Shown here piece by piece: positions 1-10,204 of a stretch of 64,000 nucleotides of DNA. The number at the start of each line of letters is the position of its first letter. Positions within the stretch are counted from its first letter, which is position 1. A program made the translations under genes and the position numbers. The stretch is taken from NCBI GenBank assembly GCA_026545225.1, contig CM048850.1:9329501-9393500 (forward strand), given 5' to 3'. This stretch comes from Cornus controversa (lineage: Eukaryota; Streptophyta; Magnoliopsida; Cornales; Cornaceae). The notes beneath the pieces are model-generated. The model saw only the letters and a list, made by a program, of their open reading frames with translations, was not told the origin of the DNA and did no database searches.

Positions 1-2354
1 GTCGTGGCCAAGAATGGACGACCTAGAATGATAGGAATATGTCAATTTGGATTTCGGACCGGTTCCGTGTCAAGGACTATGAAGTCCACCGAAAAGTAGA
101 ATTTGTCCACTTGAATGATTACATCCTTAATTATGCCATGTGGTTGCTTCACCGAGCGGTCGGCAAGTTGCAACACAACCGTGGTATGCTTGAGTTCCCC
201 CAAACCTAGTTGTTGGTAAACTGAGAACGGAAGCAAATTGACACTAGCCCCTAAATCAAGAAGTGCCTTTTCAAAAGATTGATTTTCGATGGTGCACGAA
301 ATGGTCGGAGCACCCGGATCTTTGAATTTAAGAGGGGCTTGGTGTTGGAAAATGGAGCTTATGTGCTCAGTTAAGAGGACTTTCTTAGGAGCATTATTCC
401 TAGATTTGCGCTTTTGAGTGCACAAGTCCTTCAAAAATTTAGCATAGGAGGGAATTTGTCGAATAGCATCAAGGAGAGGGAGATTGATCTTTACTTGTTT
501 GAAGATCTCCATCATGTCTTGGATTTTCTCTCCTTGCTTCCCAAAGTAAGAAGGTTCCTTCAATCTTTGAGGAAAAGGAACCGGAGGTTCAAAAGAAGTG
601 TCAAGATTTGGATTTGATGACGACACAACTTCACTTGCCTTTCCTTTTGGATTTAATGGGATGTTATTCACATTTGGATTTAAAGGAAACACTTTTGGAT
701 TTAAATGGGATTCTTTTGGATTTGCGGATTACTCATTGAATTCCTTCTTCTCTTCCTCCCCTACCTTGGAATTGATGACTTTACCACTCCTTAAGGTGGT
801 GATTGATTGAACTTGCTCCGGAGGAGCATTACAAGATGAAGATGATGGATCCTCAATCATATGAACACCCTTAGGATTTGCCACCGGTTGACTCGGCAAC
901 TTACCTTCCTCCCTTCTATTCAAGGCATTAGCTAGTTGTCCGATTTGAGCTTCTAACCTAGCCATAGATTGAGCATTAGCTTCAAGCTTAGCGATTGATT
1001 GAGAATGAGTTTGCAATAAGCGGGTATTAGCCTCAAGATTGCTTATCACTCTTTCTTCAAAGCCTTGGCTTCTCGGAGGAGGTGGTGGTTGTTGGTAATT
1101 GGATCTTTGATGGTAAGGTTGAGGATTCGACCTATAGTGAGGCTGTTGAGATTGGGAATTAAAAGAATTTTGCCCTTGAAAAGAGGGACTTGATTCTTGA
1201 GGTTTCCATGAAAAAGCCGGATGGTTCTTGTAACCAGGATTGTACACGTTTGAATATGGATCATTCATTTGTTTGGATTACAAGGCATTCGCTTGCTCTT
1301 GAGCATAATCGGGAGATTGCCCAGCAATAGGACAATCTCGCACGAAATGTGAAGTACTATAGCAAAACGAACAACCTTCCTGATTTTGAACAGGTTGGCT
1401 TGGAGTAGGCAGCCCATTTTTCATGATTAAATTCATTTTTCGGGATAGGGCTTCTACTTGCATGGCAACCTCATCTACCCGTGAAATTTCATGCACTCCT
1501 CTACAAGGTTGGGTGGTCTTCCCTTTCCTAGTGGAGGAGCGTTGAGCTGAATTGTTGCTTAGGGTTTGAAAAAGTTTCCATGCCTCATCGGAGCTTTTCA
1601 AAAGGTATCCATCCCCACACGCGGAGTCTATCATTTGTCTATGTTGCTCACTCACCCCATCATAAAAGCTTTGCACTAGCTGCCATTTTGGGACAGCATG
1701 ATGCGGACAAGATTTAAGAAGGTCTTTTAATCTCTCCCACATCTCATGAAATTGTTCTTGGTCAATTTGGGTGAATCCGGTGATGGCTCTCCGAATATCA
1801 CTCGTCTTTCCCATTGGGAAGTATTTTTTTAAGAAATCAATTTGCATCTCTGCCCAAGAATGGATTGAGTTAGGTTCTAAAGAATTGAACCAACTTCTAG
1901 CTTTATCTTTTAGGGAGAAGGGGAACATACGCAAATTTAGATCATCCTCCGTAAAGTGTGGTACACGAATAGTGGAACACACAGAAAGGAAGTAATCTAA
2001 GTGCCAGTATGGATCCTCATTAGGGAGACCATGGAAGCTATTAAGAAGATTGATGGTGGACGACTTTATTTCGAATTGATTTGCCGCTACATCCAGAAAT
2101 TGGATACATGAAGGTACTTCAAATGTAGTCGGAAGGTAAAAGTCCGTAGGCAACTCTCCTTGAGGAGGTGGAGGTGGAGGTGGTTGTTCATGATTAAAAG
2201 GAGGTAGTCCGGGAGGTTGTCTTTCATTTGGATCCATGTTTTCAGTCCTAGGCAATATAGGGTCCCTAGAGGTTCCTCTACGTTGTCTAAGTGTTCTTTC
2301 AAATTCAATATTACACGGAAGCAATGGAAGTGACAAGGACTGTCTACCTAGCAT
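1..2354 (-). pseudogene. Decayed gag-protease ORF of Athila copy A
   Basis: One reading frame from the ATG at 2354 to the window edge, broken by three in-frame stops: TAA near 1278, TAA near 727-729 and TGA at 42-44. Gag would form the virus-like particle and protease would mature it. The N-terminal part contains a retrotransposon Gag domain (about residues 115-285), then a CX2CX4HX4C zinc knuckle (CSFCYSTSHFVRDC, about residues 331-344). A proline/glutamine-rich linker precedes the aspartic protease with LLDLGASVNLLP. Copy B has sense codons at all three stop positions (Tyr, Gln and an Arg after a Lys change), so these are secondary lesions. Starting at 2354 is natural because it follows the leader and PBS at the distance seen in copy B. 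Confidence 0.9.
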
Positions 2355-2629
2355 GCATTAATAATAGAACAACACCTCAATACACAAAAATAAATAAATT
2401 AAACAATAATATATACAAAAAAAAAATGAATGAACTCAAACCTACTAATTTTAGACTTTATACTCACAAAGGGTTCCAACTTTGATCCTCTTAGATGCCC
2501 ACTATGTGGTATACCTAAAATCAAGAAATTTGAGCAATAAGAACAAAATATATACAAAAAGAATGAAAGAATTTCTAGCCTAAGAATTAAACCAGATTTA
2601 ATCTTTCAATGGCGACAATTACACCGTAG

Positions 2630-2647
2630 TCCCCGGCAATGGCGCCA
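2630..2647 (-). other. Primer binding site, tRNA-Asp type (copy A)
   Basis: The plus strand reads TCCCCGGCAATGGCGCCA, matching the 3' end of plant tRNA-Asp (TCCCCGGCAACGGCGCCA) at 17 of 18 positions. It lies 6 bases inside the LTR end. tRNA-Asp priming is characteristic of Athila-type elements. Confidence 0.85.
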
Positions 2648-2653
2648 AAATTT

Positions 2654-4086
2654 TGATGTGGCTAAACTCGGATTATATTGTAAGCTTAATTTTGCCCTTT
2701 TTATCAAAATATAATTTAACCAATCGCAAGAGCACGAATCTTTGTAGATAAGGTTCTATATAGAGAGTATCGATCCCACGAGGACTAGTAGCAATTGTCT
2801 TAAAGAAAGAGTAATTCCACTTTAATCCTAAAAATAGGTTTTTGAATTTTTATTTACAACCTATTGCATGAATGTAATGACAATAAAATTAAAGAGTAAA
2901 AGATGGGAGAGAGAACTAGGGGTGGTTTCCACTACTAGCCATTCACATGTTCATAAGTGTAGCAAGCATGGGATTCATTAATTAAATGCCTAACAATGTC
3001 ATTAGGCTTGTGACCTTAATGACATATCAAAAGATCAATGTGTGTGCTAACCTATCATAATCCATCTTCAACAAGCATAGCTCTTCAACCTAACTAACTA
3101 CCTAATTTACCCTACTCACTAAGTGAACCCTACATGTATCCAAACTACCTTGTCTTGGCATGGTCTATACAAGCAAACATCACACATTCATTTAAACACC
3201 ATTATCTAGCGATCATTTGCACTTCTTGTGGAATATGCAAATGTTGTGCATTCAAATGACAAAATCTACTCTAAGACAAGAATAAACTCCATATCAAATG
3301 AATATATAGAAGAAATGTATTTGTGTACATGATCACTAGGCTAAATAATCAACATTTAATTACAAATCCCAAGTGCTACAAGAAGGAACAAGTTTACATG
3401 GCTAGGGGTTGAAACCAACACCCTAGTAGAAGAGTTAGTTGCTCATGGCAGCCTTGCACCCTTCCATTGATGAAGAAAGTGAAGCTTCTTGGTCTGGTTC
3501 AGCTCCTCTTCTTCCTCTCCCGAAGGTCTCTCCTTGGATGGTCTGATGTGTGTTGAGAGATATGTGAGATATGAGTGATATGGCCCTTTTTGTGCTTTTT
3601 GGCTTCCTTTTCAACCTTGGGGGCCCACCATATATATATATATATATGACTATATATATCCCTTGTATCAAGAAGGTCCCCAAGGGTCTTGTTCAAGTTA
3701 GACAATCCCCTTAAGTCGTGCAAAAAATGGGGATTTTGTTGCAAGTGGGAGAGCAGGTGAGCAAGTGGCCAAGTGGGTTCTGCAGAATCTCGATCAATCG
3801 AGATTGGATCTCGATTGATCGAGATTTCGATTAATCAAAATGAGATCTCGATCAATCGAGATTTCGATTAATCGAGATCAACATCTCGATTGATCGAGAT
3901 GCCTTTGGCTGTAATTTCTGATTTTTCTTTTGAAGTGCAAACAGCCTCGAACTTTGCTCCATTTACTCCAAGACATGTAATACATCAAAAACACAAAAAT
4001 ACCGTAGACATATCTTGGTAAACGCAAAAATGAAACTAACATAAGCAATAAAGAGGGTTCAAATGCATAGAATTGAACACTTATCA
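2654..4086 (-). repeat. 5' LTR of Athila copy A
   Basis: It starts TGATGTGG and ends CACTTATCA in plus orientation, the same termini as both LTRs of copy B (TG...CA). It carries a TATA-rich stretch at about 3632-3660 (minus-strand promoter candidate), the palindrome cluster 3787-3900 upstream of it, and a 10-codon upstream ORF (MEGCKAAMSN, about 3435-3467) in the presumed leader. Length is 1433 bp. The partner 3' LTR lies outside the window. Confidence 0.9.
3787..3900 (-). promoter_or_regulatory. Palindrome cluster in LTR U3 (copy A)
   Basis: Six near-palindromic 14-mers in 114 bp, of the type CTCGATCAATCGAG or TTCGATTAATCGAG, lie upstream (minus-strand sense) of the TATA-rich tract. The same family occurs in both LTRs of copy B and, in larger number, at 27345-27727. 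A role as a transcription-factor binding array is inferred from position only. Confidence 0.6.
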
Positions 4087-4149
4087 AGTCACAATTGTGT
4101 GCCTGAGGTGTTCTGCATTGGATTTTTTGACGGAGTGAAGTGGGTTGTG

Positions 4150-4420
4150 AGTCTGAGACAGACTCTGTCGTACTTTGCTTCATTATAGTGGATTAATTTT
4201 CTAAAGCTTTCGCCTTCCCTATGGTCTTTTTTCTGATCTGGGCTTTCCACGTATATCTAGTGCATTCTTTACTTTAGTTGCACTTTAAGTTATTTACTTG
4301 CTTTAATAGTTTGATTAGTTGATAATTAGACTTAAAATCAAATTAATTTGGTAAATAAAGCAAACGAGCAAATGAACCTATTCATCCCCTCTAGGTTTTA
4401 AATTACTTTCACAACCACTT
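4150..4420. repeat. Possible Ty1/copia LTR fragment
   Basis: Phrases such as TTTCCACGTATAT, TTTACTTGCTTTAATAG and CATCCCCTCTAGGT resemble the transcribed and terminal parts of plant copia LTRs. No partner LTR, PBS or clear ends are visible, so this is a weak call from sequence flavour. Confidence 0.3.
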
Positions 4421-5336
4421 TCGCACTATGCAACTCACAAAGTTTTTCAGCGAAAGTGATTTGCTTAGGATTGTATTTGCAGAGAAGTTGTGGGTTTTGT
4501 CAGATTGTTGATGAGGTATGAATTTTGCGATTGAGTACTAGTCTTGCGAATAGAGTTGGCTTCTGTGCTGGGCTGTGGGTTTGGCAATGATTTTGTGAGA
4601 AGGTTGGTGGGTTAGAGATAGGAAGCTGGATCTGTTGATTTCAGGCAGAATGAGATTAGAAGTGCAACGGTGGCAATGAAAATTGGAATCAAAATAAAGG
4701 GTCTTTTTAGTCTTTTCATTCGAACAACAAATATCTATAAATATAAATATATAATTTACGGGAAAAATAGTAAATGCACTTAATATACTAACTCGATTGG
4801 ATGACTGTCATTGACAGGGGAGGTCAGTGAAATTATGAAATGTAGATGGAAGGTATGTGTTATTTTAGCAAACTTTAGGAAAGATAGATGATATTATCCC
4901 TTAATTTTAAATGTTCATAGCTATTTGTTCGTCATATGCTCTTGATTTGCAATGTTAACAACATTGAATTTCTAGAATTCAAATCAAACTCAAATCTGTC
5001 TTAACAACATTCAATATCTAGAATTCAAATCAAACTCAAATCTTATATTATTCATTTAATTCTTAAAATTTACGTGGTATACTAAGGTGAAGTAATTCCA
5101 CAATGATATTTCTTGAACGATTGTCTGCAAAAAAATTTGAGATGTCCAACTAATCTTTTCCAAATATGCAATCTACCTAGATATGACAAGAGCAGGTGAG
5201 TGTTAATGTATGTGTTTGCGTGTATCGTTGTGTGTGCCTGTTTCCATCCCGTAGAGAAGATAAAAAATAAAAAAATAAAAAAATGCGCTGTTTGCACTGG
5301 TTTAGAGACAGAAGAGAAAAATGGTTTCCATTCTTA
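4421..5336. other. Unassigned flank without genes
   Basis: AT-rich sequence between the copia-like scrap and the MITE. I see no plausible coding frame, RNA gene or element ends apart from the duplication at 4955-5044. The last bases before 5337 (TTTCCATTCTTA) match the monomer sequence GATTCCATTCTTA, so the tandem array probably begins at about 5322 before the MITE interrupts it. Confidence 0.5.
4955..5044. repeat. 46-bp tandem duplication
   Basis: Two adjacent copies beginning TTAACAACATT and sharing CTAGAATTCAAATCAAAC; period 46 bp with a few mismatches. It does not recur elsewhere in the window. Confidence 0.8.
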
Positions 5337-5548
5337 GGCCCTGTTTGGCAGAACTTTTCCTTCGACTTTTACGCAGAAGAAAAAGAGAAGCAGAAGCTAA
5401 ATCAGGAAGCTGGTACCCCCCAGCTTCCTTTAAACGCTCTTTTTGGACTCCGAAACTCTTCCGCCTTACCAATCCAAATACTCTCCAAAACGGCTTTTGA
5501 CCTTGAAAAGCCGAAAGCCGCTTTTCAAAAGCCAATCCAAACAGGGCC
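5337..5548. mobile_element. PIF/Harbinger (Tourist-like) MITE
   Basis: A 212-bp element with terminal inverted repeats GGCCCTGTTTGG...CCAAACAGGGCC, flanked by the 3-bp duplication TTA at 5334-5336 and 5549-5551. The interior is also partly self-complementary (AGCTTCC, GGCTTTTGA and related words). The unoccupied site ATTCTTAGTGATATAAATAGG survives in sibling monomers, for example around 7727-7747, so both ends are exact. No transposase is encoded; mobilisation in trans is the norm for the class. Confidence 0.92.
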
Positions 5549-6275
5549 TTAGTGATATAAATAGGTTGTATTCAACTTTTACATTATCTTCTATTTTTAG
5601 ATTGAATTGAAGTAATAGTTAATTTATCTCAAAAACTTATAATTCAACTATATTTCTTTTCCGAATATTTTCTTGTTTTTCTATAATTATTCTCTCGGTT
5701 TATAATCTATTTTTTTCTTTATCTAGACTATTTTGAATTGGTTAGCAAGTAAAATATCTAAAAATAAATAAAAAAACCAAACTAATATTTTTTTATACTA
5801 ATATATTTAAAATAAAAAATAAATATTTCTTTTAAAATTTCTGTCTCAGTGTCATGTAATAAATTCAGCCAAAATTTATTTCAAAATTTAAGAGTACCAA
5901 CATGTTGCATGTATTTAACTTTGATTGCAAACTTCGATTGTATTTAACTTTGATTGTGAACTTCTATCCAATTTAGTGGTACACATTTAAAATGTGAGGC
6001 GGCTACTATTCAGTGTCATGTCATACAGTCAGCCAAAATTTATTGCAAAATTTAAGAGTAGCTGTTGTATGTATTGAACTTTACCTACGTTTGTTCGGAA
6101 ATATACAATCACATGCAATAAGCCATGGACCGCACCGGCTGAAAGGTTACTCTCAAATTTCCTCTGCCACCTGATAAGGGGACCATGTATCCATAGATAG
6201 CTCTTGGGTGTGCGTGAGAAGTAAAAATAAACTAAACAAATTATTTCCATAGATGGTAATGCAAATGTTGTCAAC

Positions 6276-6381
6276 ATGTTGTCACTGTGTCAAATGTGTA
6301 ATATCATTATATTATTAGAATTATATATATATATAATTATAATAATATAATGATATTACACATTTGACACAGTGACAACAT
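6276..6381. repeat. AT-rich hairpin element (first of 14)
   Basis: Near-perfect inverted repeat with about 50-bp arms: ATGTTGTCACTGTGTCAAA outwards, a TATATA core, and the complementary CACAGTGACAACAT at the other end. Equivalent hairpins occur once per monomer (positions under each). The core TA tract varies strongly in length. It may be an old MITE amplified with the monomer; a clean target duplication is not visible. Confidence 0.75.
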
Positions 6382-6756
6382 GTACATATATAATTTGTAA
6401 CAAAAGAGGTCTAGATCAATCTTAAACAATATGGATTCCAATAATTTCTTAATTTTAGAAGTGGAATCGAAACAAAATCATACCGTTTGTACTTATTCTG
6501 TTTGATTTACTGGTTTTACAATTTTTTATGCACCTGGAACCTCTTTAATTATGCTTCGTATGTCTGAACATAATATATTTTTTTCGTAAAATATTTTTCA
6601 TGTAAAATGGTTTTATTTTTTTATTTTCTGCCATTTGGCTGAAATCTTTTAAAATAATTTTTGAAAATCAAATCTATTGAAAATCAATCCTGGTTTTTTT
6701 ACCGAGGCACTTGTGATTATCCACCCTCTCTCTCTTCTACCTATCCATTTGTTTAA

Positions 6757-7359
6757 GGCCGAAGTGCAATAAATTCCCATCTAGTTTCAAAATCATGCAC
6801 AATACCCCCCTCTCATTTTTTTGGGTGCATTAAACACCCTCCCACTTATAATTTGGTGCAGTTTGCCCCTATTTGGCACTATATGAATTAAGAATTGATG
6901 TAAAATGACAGAAATACCCTCAGAGATAAAAAAAAATAGAAATTAAAATTAAAAAGAAAAAGAAAAAAAGTGATTAATTTACCAAAAAAATAAAATAACA
7001 ACTTTAATTTTTCGAAATACCGAAACAAATGATCAAAAAAAATAAAATTTTAATTTACAGAAACAAAATTTATTGAGAAAAAAAATTGGTGAAATAAAGG
7101 TTTTTTTTTGGGTAAATTTTTTCGACAAATTAAAGTTATATTTTATTTTCTTTTTCTTTTTAATTTTTATTTATATATATATATTTTTATCTATGAGGGT
7201 ATTTCTGTCATTTTACATCAATTCTTAACCCAAAAAGTGCCAAATATGGGCAACCTGCACCAAATTATAAGTTGGAGGATGTTTAATGCACTCAAACAAA
7301 GGAGAGGGGGTATTGTGCACCATTTTGAAACTAGAGGGGGGTTTATTGCACTTTGGCCA
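6757..7359. mobile_element. Foldback MITE-like element (first of 12)
   Basis: Imperfect palindrome of about 603 bp. The outer 170 bp (GGCCGAAGTGCAATAAA inwards) is complementary to the other end (TTTATTGCACTTTGGCC), and the A/T-rich interior is also partly self-complementary. TTGTTTAA flanks both sides (6749-6756 and 7360-7367), which fits an 8-bp duplication (hAT-like) or 7 bp if one more base belongs to the element. No transposase. The copies are not independent insertions, since they were copied with the monomers. Two length classes exist, about 603 bp and about 655-664 bp, differing by 50-60 bp in the T-rich right half. Confidence 0.7.
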
Positions 7360-7730
7360 TTGTTTAAACACAAATTATCAACTAAATTGTTGAAAATTAT
7401 TTGACAAGAAAATGTCAAAAAATAATTAAGAATTATTTTATTTATTTTCAAGACATTAATTGATGGGTAATGATAATGAGGATGATAAATGATCGAGTGA
7501 ATATCTCTTATCTCGCCTCAAATTTGTCTAATTACTTATGGGACGAAACTTTTTGCAACACTAGTTTGACCTTCCATGACAGAAATTTTATTTAATTAAA
7601 TTTTAATACAAATGAAGACTACCCTTGAATAAAAAGGGCTCATTTAAGTAATTAAGGTTTAATAGAAATACTATATAAATATGGTTAATTTGATTATTGC
7701 TTAATTTAATTTTCGTAATGGATTCCATTC

Positions 7731-10204
7731 TTAGTGATATAAATAGGTTGTATTCAACCTTTACATTATCTTCTATTTTTAGATTGAATTGAAGTGATTG
7801 TTAATTTATCTCAAAAACTTATAATTCAACTACATTTCTTTTCCAAATATTTTCTTGTTTTTCTATAATTATTCTCTCCGATTATAATCTATTTTTTTTC
7901 TTTAACTAGACTATTTTGAATTGGTTAGTTAATAAAGTATCAAAAAAAAAAAAAAAACTAGACTAATATTATTTATAGTAATATATTTAAAATTAAAAAA
8001 TAAATATTTCCTTTAAAATTTCTGTCTCAAACCTCCATATGTATCGTATCTCGATGACGTCTCTTGAGAACTTCTACCCAATTTAGTGCTACACACCTAA
8101 AATGTCAGGTCGCTACAGTCGAGTGCCATGTGATACATTCAGTCAAAATTTATTGCAAAATTTAAGAGTACCAACATGTTGCAAGTATATAACTTTTATT
8201 GTGAACTTCTACCCAATTTAGTGGTACACACCTAAAATGTGAGATCGCTGCTGTCCAGTGTTATTTGAAACATTCAGCCAAAATTTATTTCAAAATTTAA
8301 GAGTACCAACATGTTGCATGTATTTAACTTTGGTTGCAAACTTCGATTGTATATAACTTTGATTGCGAACTTCTATCCAATTTAGTGGTACACATTTAAA
8401 ATGTGAGGCGGCCACTATTCAGTGTCATGTCATACAGTCAGCCAAAATTTATTGCAAAATTTAAGAGTAGCTGTTGTATGTATTGAACTTTACCTACGTT
8501 TGTTCGGAAATATACAATCACATGCTATAAGCCATGGACTGCACCTGCTGAAAGGTTACTCTCAAATTTCCTCTGCCACCTGATAAGGGGACCATGTATC
8601 CATAGATAGCTCTTGGGTGTGCGTGAGAAGTAAAAATAAACTAAACAAATAATTTCCATAGATCGTAATGCAAATGGTGTCAACATGTTGTCACTGTGTC
8701 AAATGTGTAATATCATTATATTATTAGAATTAGATATATATATATATCTAATTCTAATAATATAATGATATTACACTTTTGACAAAGTGACAACGTATAC
8801 ATATATAATTTGTAACAAAAGAGGTCTAGATCAATCTTAAATAATATGGATTCCAACAATTTCTTAATTTTAGAAGTGGAATCGAAACAAAATCATACCG
8901 TTTGTACTTATTCTGTTCGATTTACTGGTTTTACAATTTTTTATGCACCTGGAACCTCTTTAATTATGCTTCGTATGTCTGAACATAATATATTTTTTTC
9001 GTAAAATATTTTTCATGTAAAATGGTTTTATTATTTTATTTTCTGCCATTTGGCTGAAATCTTTTAAAATAATTTTTGAAAATCAAATCAATTGAAAATC
9101 AATCCTGGTTTTTTTACCAAGGCACTTGTGATTATCCACCCTCTCTCTTCTACCTACCATTTGTTTAACGCTGAAGTGCAATAAATTCCCATCTACTTTC
9201 AAAATCGTGCACAATACCCCCCTCTCATTTTTTTGGGTGCATTACACACCCTCCCACTTATAATTTGGTGCAGTTTGCCCCTATTTGGCACTATATGGAT
9301 TAAGAATTGATGTAAAATGACAGAAATACCCTCAGAGATAAAAAAATTGAAATTAAAATTAAAAAGAAAAAGAAAAAAAGTGATTAATTTACCAAAAATA
9401 CTATCAAAAAAAATAAAATAACAACTGTAATTTTCCGAAATACCGAAACAAATGATCAAAAAAAATAAAATTTTAATTTACAGAAACAAAATTTACCGAG
9501 AAAAAAAATTGGTGAAATAAAGTTTTTTTTTTGGTAAATTTTTTCGACAAATTAAAGTTATATTTTATTTTCTATTTTTTGTATTTTTTTTAATTTTTTG
9601 ATATATTAATCACTTTTTTTATTTTTCTTTTTAATTTTTATTTATATATATATATATTTTTATCTATGAGGGTATTTCTGTCATTTTACATCAATTCTTA
9701 ACCCAAAAAGTGCCAAATATGGGCAACCTGCACCAAATTATAAGTTGGAGGATGTTTAATGCACTCAAACAAAGGAGAGGGGGTATTGTGCACCATTTTG
9801 AAACTAGAGGGGGATTTATTGCACTTTGGCCATTGTTTAAACACAAAATTATCAACTAAATTGTTGAAAATTATTTGACAAGAAAATGTCAAAAAATAAT
9901 TAAGAATTATTTTATTTATTTTCAAGACATTAATTGATGGGTAATGATAATGAGGATGATAAATGATCGAGTGAATATCTCTTATCTCGCCTCAAATTTG
10001 TCTAATTACTTACGGGACGAAACTTTTAGCAACACTAGTTTGACCTTCCATGTCAGAAATTTTATTTAATTAAATTTTAATACAAATTAAGACTACCCTT
10101 TAATAAAAAGGGCTCATTTAAGTAATTAAGGTTTAATAGAAATACTATATAAATATGGTTAATTTGATTATTGCTTAATTTAATTTTCGTAATGGATTCC
10201 ATTC
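7731..10204. repeat. Array A monomer 1 (type a)
   Basis: 2474 bp. Order of landmarks: TTAGTGATATAAATAGG, a poly-A run near 7950, three subrepeats beginning GAACTTCTA at 8068, 8203 and 8367 (periods 135 and 164), the hairpin 8685-8796, and the long-form foldback element 9179-9832. Virtually identical to monomer 3. With monomer 2 it forms one 4909-bp higher-order unit. Short ORFs in it are frame accidents of the foldback element. Confidence 0.92.

Larger units (their letters stand above)
1..4086 (-). mobile_element. Athila-like Ty3/gypsy retrotransposon, copy A, truncated by window edge
   Basis: The element reads right to left: the 5' LTR is at 2654-4086, the primer binding site at 2630-2647, the leader at 2355-2629, then gag and protease running off position 1. 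Assignment to the Athila lineage rests on the tRNA-Asp type primer site, the gag sequence (residues around PHHAVPKWQLVQSFYDG) and the protease motif DLGAS followed by ILGRPFLAT. The right flank begins AGTCA at 4087, so a 5-bp duplicate AGTCA is predicted beyond the missing 3' LTR. It is a relative of copy B (22256-32428) but clearly not the same insertion event, because LTR ends and leader differ at many positions. Confidence 0.9.
5549..7730. repeat. Array A monomer 0, internally deleted
   Basis: First monomer of the tandem array, counted from the landmark TTAGTGATATAAATAGG. About 290 bp shorter than its siblings because one and a half of the internal subrepeats are missing; the junction is near 5848, where CTGTCTCA is joined directly to GTGTCATG. 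It contains the AT hairpin 6276-6381 and the foldback element 6757-7359. Its 3' third is nearly identical to that of monomers 2 and 4. Confidence 0.9.

Noticed and set aside
5302-5552. ORFs of 77 and 89 codons on opposite strands at the MITE
   Set aside because: They coincide with the Harbinger MITE and its inverted structure; no similarity to a transposase.
7108-7451. Repeated 75- to 98-codon ORFs in the foldback elements, on both strands
   Set aside because: Phe/Ile/Leu/Lys-rich translations of AT-rich palindromes. Their conservation is due to tandem duplication, and the frames break in other copies.
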